Shown piece by piece: positions 56,135 through 64,000 of a stretch of 64,000 nt of DNA. The stretch's first letter is position 1; each line of letters begins with the position of its first letter. Made by a program: the position numbers and the translations under genes. The notes beneath the pieces were generated by a model that made no database searches, was not told the DNA's origin, and was given only the letters and a program-made list of their open reading frames with translations. Source of the DNA: Phytopythium helicoides (lineage: Eukaryota; Oomycota; Peronosporomycetes; Pythiales; Pythiaceae); assembly GCA_024867545.1 (NCBI GenBank), contig JANFNE010000061.1, positions 62,001-126,000 of the forward strand, given 5' to 3'.

Positions 56135-57388
56135 ATGAAAGCCTGTGGCTTCCCAACTGGCGGTTCCCGGATCCGGTACACGAATGGTGAGATGTCTCTC
56201 AGGGAACAGGCAACCAGGTGGCAATCGCTCACGGCACCGGCTCCAAGGAGGCGTAAGGCCACGTACATCGCTCGCAAGGTTGAGAACTCTATCAGCAGTC
56301 GTAAAAGCAACAAGCAGGACTCATGACTCATGGAGAGTGTTCAACGTGGATGCCAGGAGGAGAGGGAGAAACTACTGAAGGAGCTCAAGGAGTTGCAGAT
56401 CAATCTGCAGAAGCTACAAGAAGCCGAGATTAAGCATCCATCCCTGCTACAGCAGGAACTCCAGTTGTCTCTACTGCAAGAAGCTGTAAAACTCCAGCAG
56501 CTATCGCTTGTGAACGTGCAGTCCGCTGTCTCTGGCTATGTCGTACGTCTTTTGTGTTATCCTTTGATCGATCTGATTGGTTTTGCTGATAATTCGATGG
56601 ACCAGAGTATTCAAGAAGACATTCCGTACAAGATGACCCTCTGCCTGGGCAAAGACCCTTCCCAACGCCGCAAGATTCTATTGGCGGCAAAGCAAAGGAA
56701 GATTCATTCGGGGCTCGCCTACCTCACTGAACGCACTCGATATCTGGATCTATTTCGCCCGTTTTCAGAGACTTCTAGTTTCTCGCTTGATGATGGAGAT
56801 TTCATCGTCTTTCGACTCGACAGGAATCTCTTCGACGCCTCTCGAGTCAGTGTTCGACAGCTCTACGATGCCATTGCGACTTACTTCTCGAACATCGAAA
56901 TGAGGATTACAGACCTGCTGGGAGTGATAACAACTCGTGATGAGATCGAATACGGCGTCGATGGCATCCAGCAGAGTCGATTCGAATCCTCCATGCCATG
57001 TGGCATTCCATTCGAGATGAACATGGTATCATTTCAAGAATTCTCAGGTCAAAGTGATAAACACGGCGGTGGGGGACCCTTTGGCGTGTTCACCGCGGAC
57101 TTTGTTGACGAGGACATTCTATATCCATATCGCCCAGACCGATGTGTGCGTCACGATATCACAGCAATCATGACTGTTCGCATGCACACGAGGATGCAGT
57201 TCAACACAATGACCGGGCACGAGGAGATTGAGAACGTTGTGGTTTGGACGCGTTCATTCTTTGGCAAGCAGCGACACACCGATACTCCGTTGCCTCCGTT
57301 GGCGGAACATGCTCTTCACGAACAACTTGGAAAGTGGGATGGCGTGATGCTGTCTTGCGTGCTGGAACAAATCTATAGACACCAGTAA
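56135..57388 (+). CDS. P28: zipper/START-like paralog (clade A), 3 exons
   Basis: About 370 aa. Exon 1 (56135-56278) ends RRRKATYIARK, a mix of the clade A and clade D basic motifs. Exon 2 (56357-56542) encodes EEREKLLKELKELQINL... ending QLSLVNVQSAVSGYV. Intron 2 (56543-56605, GTACGT...GACCAG) is 63 nt, in frame and stop-free, so a retained form adds 21 residues. Exon 3 (56606-57388) starts SIQEDIPYKMTLCLG and contains LTERTRYLDLFRPFSE, IEMRITDLLGVITTRDE, GGGGPFGVFTADFVDEDILYPYRP and VVVWTRSFFGKQRHT. Confidence 0.88.
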
Positions 57389-58310
57389 GCTGTACCAAAG
57401 CCGACTTAGTGAGCGAGAAATAGATGTGTTGCGAGCACTTGAGGTATAGTTGTCTCGTGAATCAATTTCATGCAGTTTCTAGGATGCTTAATACGCGCAG
57501 TAGTCAGGATATGCGGGAGGAAGATTCTTGAGGACATTATTCGACTCCCTGCCAGCGTTCGGTGGCTCCTAAGGTTTTTGCGTCGCGTAATCTGTCCGAT
57601 CATATTTATTTACGAGTGCTGTTACTCTTGAGGAGTCGATGTATTGCTAATTTATGATTCAACGAGATTGTATAAGCAAACTAATTCAGCTTCTGCGTGC
57701 TCCACTCGCTGTGCCGCTAAAACAAGGTGGAAGAAACAAGGTGGAGGTCGCTTTGGGGGCAAACTGAACCCAACAAACCCGAAACATAAAGTACACAGGC
57801 GAAGAGAACTGCGCTAATCTTCGAAACACAATCTCTACTACTACGGTGAATGATTCAACTTCCAGCGGTAGTGGAGCCGCTGCTCTGGGGGCAGCTCAAT
57901 CCATGGATGAAGATCAAGCAATTTATGATTCAGGTCAAATTGTCCGACTTATTAAGTGATACCGATCATAGGTGTTCACAATCGATCTTTCGAGAGCTTG
58001 GTCGGCGTTTGCGTCACAATGGATGCGTCACGATCCGTTTGCAGGTCTCCCGCACACGAGGAAAAGCCTTGGGTGCGCTAACGTTTAGACCGTTCTTTCC
58101 TCATTTTAAATTAAATCCCCACTTCCTTTTCATTCACGTTCGTTGGCTGAAAACGCGCAAATAGGTGGTATGATTGGATACAAACCATACAAAAAATAAT
58201 GTATCCATTATTTCATCACAGGATGCGACAGATTAGCTCAACTGACTACGGTAGTCGCCACCACAGGTTCAGCACCATACCGCCGCCTTCTTCCGTGCTG
58301 ACGTTGACGA
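57389..58310. other. Intergenic region P28-P29, no recognised gene
   Basis: AT-rich spacer. It contains a short direct repeat AAACAAGGTGGA at about 57720 and 57735. The frames have no family motif. Confidence 0.55.
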
Positions 58311-58326
58311 GCTCATTTCGCAATCC
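58311..58326 (+). promoter_or_regulatory. Initiator element of P29
   Basis: GCTCATTTCGCAATCC matches GCTCATTYYNCAWTTT at 14 of 16 positions, 61-76 bp before the ATG at 58387. This is the best initiator match in the window. Confidence 0.65.
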
Positions 58327-58386
58327 GCAGTGTCGAGCTCACCTTCAGACTAGAATTTTCAGCAGTCGGAACTCTGTATTGCCAGC

Positions 58387-59630
58387 ATGAGAGCCATGCG
58401 ACCAGAACTTTCGGTCCCAGATGTGGATGTTGACATGGGCAGCACGGACGCGAGTTTCTCAAGCGACGGGAGCGAGACTCCAGTCCGAAAGCCCAAGCCC
58501 ACGTACATCCTGCGCAAAGTACTGTATCGTCGTTTTTTGTTTGCTCGACGGACGGCCTTATCATTGTAATGGACAGGAGGAGAAGCTGAGGCTGCAGAAG
58601 GAGATGGAGCGGCTCCAGATCCAACTCAAGGTGCTGGAGGACGAGGAGCAACGCCAAGCAGGAGACAGGCTCCAGAGAGAGCTACAGCTGTCGTTGATGC
58701 GCAACGCCGTGCAGGATCAGCAGCTCTCGCTCGTCAACGTCCAATCCGCCGTGTCGGGATATGTGGTATTGCTCGCCCTTAATTGCTTTGTGGGTGTAAA
58801 GTGCAGTAATTCCAACCGGTTGTTGTATGCACCGGTAGAGCGCGCAAGAAGTGCTTCCGCATGAGACTACTCTGTACCTAGGCAGCGACTTCAATCAGCG
58901 GCGAGAGGCGCTCATGTCAGCCAAGCCTCGCACGATTAGTGCAGCAAAGGCCTATACCACAGCGCGCATGCGATTTATAGATCCGTTCCGCCCATTTACC
59001 GAGATGTCGGGCTTTCAGCTCGATTCAGGCGATTACTGTTCCCTGAGATTGGACCACACACCGTTGTATGTGCCAAATCTCACTGTCCGACAAGTCTTCG
59101 ATGCGGTCGTGAACAACCACGCGAGTATGGAAGTCCGCATCACCGACGAACTGGACGACATTACAACCACAGACGACACGAGCTATGGTCTCGAAGGCAT
59201 CAACCAAAGCCGAATCGCTTCACGTTTTGCGTGCGGTGTCGACGTCGAGATGAATGTGATCAACTTCCACGAGTACTTTGAGCGCGATGGTGAACACGGC
59301 GGTGGTGGTCCAATCGGAATTCTCACAGCCGATTTTGTCGACAAAGATGATGCGTTCCCGTATCGTCCAAAAGAGTTCGTGAGACACGATATTACTGGGA
59401 TTGTTGCGGTACGACGGCATACGAGGAAACATTTCGATCCCACAACCAACCGAGAGGTGGAAGAGACTGTCGTGGCGCTCACCCGAACCTGCTTCTTCAA
59501 GCTTCGCCGGCCTGAGATTCGTCTGCCACCAATGGTAGAGCACAGCCTTCGAGAGCAGCTTGGGAGGTGGGGCGACCTCATCACAACTGCTGTACTAGAG
59601 CAGATACATGGGTGCTCCAGACAACCGTAA
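58387..59630 (+). CDS. P29: zipper/START-like paralog (clade A), 3 exons
   Basis: About 370 aa. Exon 1 (58387-58518) is acidic (VDVDMGSTD) and ends RKPKPTYILRK. Exon 2 (58577-58765) encodes EEKLRLQKEMERLQIQL... ending QQLSLVNVQSAVSGYV. Exon 3 (58839-59630) begins SAQEVLPHETTLYLG and contains TTARMRFIDPFRPFTE, ASMEVRITDELDDITTTDD, GGGGPIGILTADFVDKDDAFPYRPKEFVRHD and VVALTRTCFFKLRRPEIR. DDAFPY replaces DELYPY. Confidence 0.89.
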
Positions 59631-60130
59631 GCGCATCAACCTTGTATGATGCCTTGCCACTCAATATCTTCACGTCGAGAAATTTCCGTGTGGCAGCACA
59701 TAGTGCAACAGTAAAAACTGACCGAGAATGAAAACTTAGGATTCGAAAGATAGTTCGAATAGACCTATCGCTGTCTCAAGCTTTCATGAAATTGTAGCTG
59801 CCTTGGTCATTTGTGTGAGTACCACCATTGTCAATCGCAAAAAGGTAGCCTATTCAATTAATCAACAAGCTCCAGCTCCAGACAGAAACAATGATAGTGA
59901 TTACAAGCTGCATAGTATTCTGCCTTGGAACACAAATATGGCTTTTTGAAGGTTTGTTCAACTGCAACACTGCTCTTTCGCTAGAGACCCACCTATTTCT
60001 CTGAATGCGTTGTTCACACCCCAATAAATGGTTTTGAAGGAGGCAATGTTCGCTGTGAGAAGTTCCGTGGATACTCGCTTTTACGTGAAGACGTTCTCTT
60101 CTTCACGCTCAAGAACCTGTCGCTCGATTA
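59631..60130. other. Intergenic region P29-P30 with decayed repeat copy 1
   Basis: About 500 bp. It includes the degenerate repeat listed at 59726-59945 and has no intact reading frame. Confidence 0.5.
59726..59945. repeat. Diverged intergenic repeat, copy 1
   Basis: This stretch aligns with 61630-61845. Both start ATGAAAAC(T/C)TAGGATTC, and both share the later blocks GTCAATCG, CTATTCAAT and ATCAACAAG. The copies look old, with many substitutions and small indels. Confidence 0.6.
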
Positions 60131-60646
60131 TTGATGGTACCAGAATACGGCACGATTTTTACCGATGACTTGACCACCTCCCATGCTGACATCAAACGGG
60201 AGGTCACCAATTTGAAGAGATTGATTCACCATCACTCTGGCAACTTCCAGCATCCACTCGGCGGGCTCGTTCAGCGTAATCTCGCACAGTCAAGTTCTCA
60301 TTCTCATTATTCCCCCTTCAGTGTTTTAACGGTCGACCATATCGATACCAATGAGCTTCATCCATATCGACCACACCACTGTGTTCGCCATGTCGTAACA
60401 GCAGTGTTCACAATCCGTACGTATTCGCAAAGACGATTCAGCCCTGCAAATGGACGTGAAGAAAGCGAAAGCGCTGTGGTTTTGACCCGGTCATTCTTTG
60501 CGAAGCAGCATCGAACTGGTCTTTCGCTATCACCTTTAGCAGAGCACATTCTTCGTGACCAGCTTGGAAGGTTGGGAAATCTGATAATGCCTTGCGTGCT
60601 GGAGCAAATCTATATTCACCAACAGGACGCACACACAGCTCGTTAG
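60131..60646 (+). pseudogene. P30: truncated zipper/START-like paralog
   Basis: Only the last third of the domain is recognisable, from about 60323: DHIDTNELHPYRPHHCVRH, ESAVVLTRSFFAKQHRT, LAEHILRDQLG and IMPCVLEQIYIHQ. It matches P27 most closely. Upstream in the same frame there is sequence without family similarity. No basic motif, zipper exon, ISE/TRDE core or splice sites could be found. The open frame suggests recent truncation or a short partial protein. Confidence 0.75.
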
Positions 60647-62208
60647 CAGCCGCTCTATCTTTCAGAGAACTTACGGTGCTGGTTTATCTGATATCAACAA
60701 GATAAAACGGAAGCATTTTCGTTGTCATAACTCGTACAAAATGATCGTGACTTCAATGCATTCATTTCCTAACGAATAGACATTTTGCTGTTTTGGAGAC
60801 GACCATGATCAGTATGGCTTTACCTATTAATGCGAATACAAGAAATACATCCTTTGAGATTACTCAAACACAGTCATCTACAGTAGTCTCTTTTCAGTGT
60901 GCTTGACGCAGATCTGCCTCTCCTGTGATGTTTGTGAACTTAGGAAACCTGCATTTGAATTACTGCGAGCTTTGTTTATACTTCACGCTAGTGAGGCCCC
61001 TGATACTTGTTCAATGACGACAACTTAGCTTTATTTGCTGTTCGATTATTAGCGTTGTTGAAACGAGATGGATTGGGTTCGTTATATCTGAGTGTTATGA
61101 TCAACCCCATTCAACTTACTGCCAGTGATTAGCAGATCGATGATGTTTGTCGTGCTCAGTCAGAAACATTTGCAAACGTTTTCGTTCAAAACTCTGCGGG
61201 CAATGTATTTAACTTACGATGGGGAAGTGACGCTGACACTAAGGACTCGGCTTGTAGAACGTCAAGAAAAAAAAATAATATACAAGGTCAGTGAGTCCAA
61301 GCCCACTCTCATCCAACCGCCATTAAATAACATATTCAAGCAGACGAATCCGAAACGGCTATGTTTTCAACAACACAACAATTTGGAGAACAAGATACTG
61401 CAATAATTTTAGGTTAGCTTTGGATTCGAGTCAAAAATGAGCTACGGCTGGTTTTGTTATGAGAGTTGTCGTGCAGATCGTGCAGCTGCAGCATCAGTTC
61501 TTCAATCATCAACTTTGAGCATTGTCACATAATTTGCCTAACTCACTAGAAGCAGACAGCTTTCACCACAAAAATTCACCTTTTATGCTGACGCACTCCA
61601 AACAGTTTTAGTGCAACAGAATAATATTATTTGAGGATGAAAACCTAGGATTCAAAAACTATTTCGAAGAAGCCTATTGATACCAAGCTCGTAATCCTGT
61701 GGTTATCTAGGTCAACTCTGTGAGCACCACGAAGGTCAATCGTAAATACTAGACTATTCAATGGATCAACAAGTTTCTGCTGCAGAAGTAATTGCTTGTG
61801 TTTACGAACTGCGTAGCATCCTGGCTCGAGATTACTCAATCTGGGTGTTCGACGATGTTGTGCAGGGCTAACAATAAGTTCACTTCTACGAGAAGACACG
61901 ATGTAGTCGCGACCAATTACACGTATCAAAGACGCAAGCTCTTCACGACGTCATGAATCCTTGTTACCTAATTGCAAACAGAAAGGAAAACAAATATCTA
62001 CCACCTTGGCGTGTCGATAGGTTATTGGTGACGTAACGCAGTCTACAGCAATCTCATGTGGCTCAGCAGATCTCAAGAGTCCATCACTCTCGACAGCTGT
62101 TGTGTTTACAGGCAACATTTTGCGCAAGACTTGCGTAATCGCACCTGCTCCATCATCATTCCTAGTTCTGTTGGAACGTCAGGCTCATTTCCTCAAAAAC
62201 CGAAGACC
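60647..62208. other. AT-rich intergenic region P30-P31
   Basis: This is the longest spacer in block III, about 1.56 kb. It contains the second copy of the diverged repeat. A minus-strand frame (61929-61645) overlaps that repeat and contains GCYAVRKHKQLLLQQKLVDP, possibly a relic of some coding sequence. Confidence 0.5.
61630..61845. repeat. Diverged intergenic repeat, copy 2
   Basis: Partner of 59726-59945. On the minus strand it stays open for 94 codons, whereas copy 1 is interrupted by several stops in the same frame, so copy 2 may be closer to the ancestral sequence. Confidence 0.6.
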
Positions 62209-63462
62209 ATGCAGTTCGCTCCGTTCACGGGTGACGATGTCGAGATGATGCATGTCAGGTCGCCAAACGATACCTATGGGTCAACAGACGGTGGAGACTC
62301 GTCGCCTCAGGCCCGCAAGCCCACGTACCTCGTCCGCAAGGTACGGCAGGTGTTTGCCAGCTAAAGCTGAAGACGGAGTGACGAGGAGAGATGACAAGCG
62401 TACAATGCCGTAGGAAGAGAAGGAGAAACTGATGAAGGAGCTCGAGGAGCTGCAGATCAAGTTGCAGAAGCTGCAAGAGGCCGAGAGGCAGGAGCCACCG
62501 GATGCGCAGAATTTATTGCAGCAGGAGCTGGAGACGTCGCTGCTGCGAGACGCCGTGAGGATTCAGCAGCTCTCGCTCGTAAACGTTCAGTCTGCTGTTT
62601 CCAGCTACGTGGTACGGATGAGTGTATTTTCCTCCCTGGTGGGAATGGAGACTGAGCGGTTGCGTCGTGATTGTGGTAGAGCGTGCAAGAAACCATTCCC
62701 CATGAAGTGACCATTTGTCTGAGCAAGGATCCTGTACAGCGCCGGGAGGCGCTTCTGGTTGCGAAGCGCAAGAAGATTCACTCTGCTCTGGCTTACCTGA
62801 CGGAGCGCACTCAATTTCTGGACCCATTTCGGCCGTTTGCCGAGACTTCAGAGTTCTTGCTGGACGGAGGCGATTTCTGTGTGCTTTGCTTCGACACGCA
62901 GCCCTTTGATCCTTCGCGAGTCAGTGTTCGGCAGATGTACGATGCCGTTACAGGGTTCTTCTCGAGCATGGAGATGAGAGTTACTGATCTATTGGGTCAC
63001 ATCACGACTTGCGACGAGATTGACTACGGAGTCGATGGGATACAGCAGAGCCGATACGAGTCTTATCTAGCGTGCGGCATCCCAATGGAGATGAACACTG
63101 TCTGGTTCCAAGAATTTTCAGATCGAAGCGATGAGCATGGTGGTGGCGGACCATTTGGCGTGATAACTGCCGACTTTGTCGACCAAGACGAGCTGTATCC
63201 GTATCGACCACACCAGTGCGTTCGCCTTGACATCACAATAGTCAATACTGTCCGAATGCACAAGAAAAAACAATTCAACCCTACCACCGGACGCGAGGAA
63301 GACGAGAGCGTTGTGGTTTGGACTCGATCTTACTTCGGTAAACAGCGGCGCGCCGAGACTCCGTTGCCTCCGTTGGTGGACCACAATCTGCGCGAGCAAC
63401 TATTTTCATGGGGAAATGTGATGGCATCCTCTGTGCTGGAGCAGATCTATAGCCACCACTGA
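62209..63462 (+). CDS. P31: zipper/START-like paralog (clade A), 3 exons
   Basis: About 370 aa. Exon 1 (62209-62340) contains DDVEMMHVRSP and STDGGDSS and ends ARKPTYLVRK. Exon 2 (62414-62611) encodes EEKEKLMKELEELQIKL... ending QQLSLVNVQSAVSSYV. Exon 3 (62680-63462) starts SVQETIPHEVTICLS and contains LTERTQFLDPFRPFAE, MEMRVTDLLGHITTCDE, GGGGPFGVITADFVDQDELYPYRPHQCVRLD and VVVWTRSYFGKQRRAE. A GCTCATTTCC initiator-like stretch lies 26 bp before the ATG. Confidence 0.9.
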
Positions 63463-63899
63463 GCTGCGTGAGTATAACTACCAATGGAGAAAGACCTAGT
63501 GGCATGTGCCAGCAGCTCGGCTGGAGAAGCTACTCAATTCAGAGCATAAGCAGGAGGACGATGCACCACTTGAATACCAACATTCCTGGAAGCAAGCTTG
63601 CGGCTCATGTTGTGCAAAAGTCCTCGAGGCTTCAGTAGGTGGTGCTTTTCGCTCTACGTCCGACATTATATCCGTTTTGGTGGCAATTTGCTTCAATGCA
63701 CGTCTTCTTCGTCATCTTCATCTTCTTTGCTTCATGCTGAAGCCATTCGCATCCGCGATCGAGAGTGGAGTGCTGGGCCGTCTTCGTCTCAACTCGGTCG
63801 TGGCGACTCAAGAACCCACCATCACTCTCAGCAACTTTATCAGTGGTATGCTCGTCCGGCGTAATCGCTCGCACTGTCCACATTTTTCGTGCTGAGACC
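63463..63899. other. Intergenic region P31-P32, no recognised gene
   Basis: 437 bp. The plus-strand frame 63506-63895 has no recognisable domain. CACATTTTTCG at about 63880 could be the P32 start region. Confidence 0.5.
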
Positions 63900-64000
63900 A
63901 TGGAATTGGCAGGCTGGATGAGCGCCAAAATGCACGAAGACGACGTGGAGATGACGTCTGGCGAGTCTGCGAGCGCTGGCTCCGGGTCTACCGATGGTGG
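63900..64000 (+). CDS. P32: zipper/START-like paralog (clade A), exon 1 only (partial)
   Basis: The frame from the ATG at 63900 reads MELAGWMSAKMHEDDVEMTS and then ends in SGSTDGG at the window edge. DDVEM and STDGG match exon 1 of P31, and NDVEM matches P27, so the next paralog begins here and the cluster continues past the window. Confidence 0.8.
   Translation, partial: MELAGWMSAKMHEDDVEMTSGESASAGSGSTDG

Noticed and set aside
63506..63895. 129-codon frame between P31 and P32
   Set aside because: No domain; it overlaps competing frames on both strands and lies where the P32 promoter should be.
1..64000. CRISPR arrays, bacterial operons, riboswitches
   Set aside because: The sequence is eukaryotic with spliced genes; no spaced short repeats of that type were seen.

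Overview
The window reads as nuclear DNA of an oomycete (Phytophthora, Pythium or a relative). Three things suggest this: compact genes with 50-120-nt GT-AG introns; several start regions preceded by matches to the oomycete initiator element (GCTCATTYYNCAWTTT); and a full-size PDR-type ABC transporter next to a lineage-specific expanded family. No bacterial operon structure is present.

Layout: 1-2019 holds the 5' part of an ABCG/PDR transporter (minus strand, running off the left edge). From 2.7 kb to the right edge runs one large cluster of about 32 paralogs, here numbered P1-P32, interrupted by only three unrelated genes. Block I (2.7-17.7 kb, P1-P10) has mixed orientation, repeating minus/plus/minus. 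Then come an aldo/keto reductase (18.1-19.1 kb) and a frameshifted Fanzor (eukaryotic TnpB-like) gene (19.5-21.8 kb). Block II (22.4-46.6 kb, P11-P22) is all minus and is interrupted by a SWEET sugar transporter (43.2-44.0 kb). Block III (48.1 kb to the end, P23-P32) is all plus; P23 and P30 are degenerate and P32 is cut by the window edge.

Each intact paralog has the same plan. A short or long variable, often acidic exon 1 ends in a basic motif (R/K-K-x-T-Y/H-x-x-R-K). A symmetric phase-0 exon 2 encodes a Leu-rich coiled coil (59-75 codons). Exon 3 (about 246-286 codons) encodes a conserved alpha/beta domain that looks START-like. By analogy with plant HD-ZIP/START proteins this could be a DNA-binding or dimerising zipper joined to a ligand-sensing domain, but that is inference. 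I associate the label 'M96 mating-specific protein family' with oomycete proteins of this general build, which is a lead I could not verify.

I group the paralogs by eye into clades. A is P3, P4 and P24-P32. B is P1, P2 and P5. C is P6-P10. D is P11 and P17-P22. E is P12-P15. P16 is an orphan. The cluster shows ongoing birth and death: a 1,991-bp tandem duplication (P13-P15), precise losses of intron 1, very similar segments shared between P7 and P10, relic fragments, and decayed intergenic repeats. Exon boundaries below come from reading frames and GT/AG sites and are not supported by transcripts.
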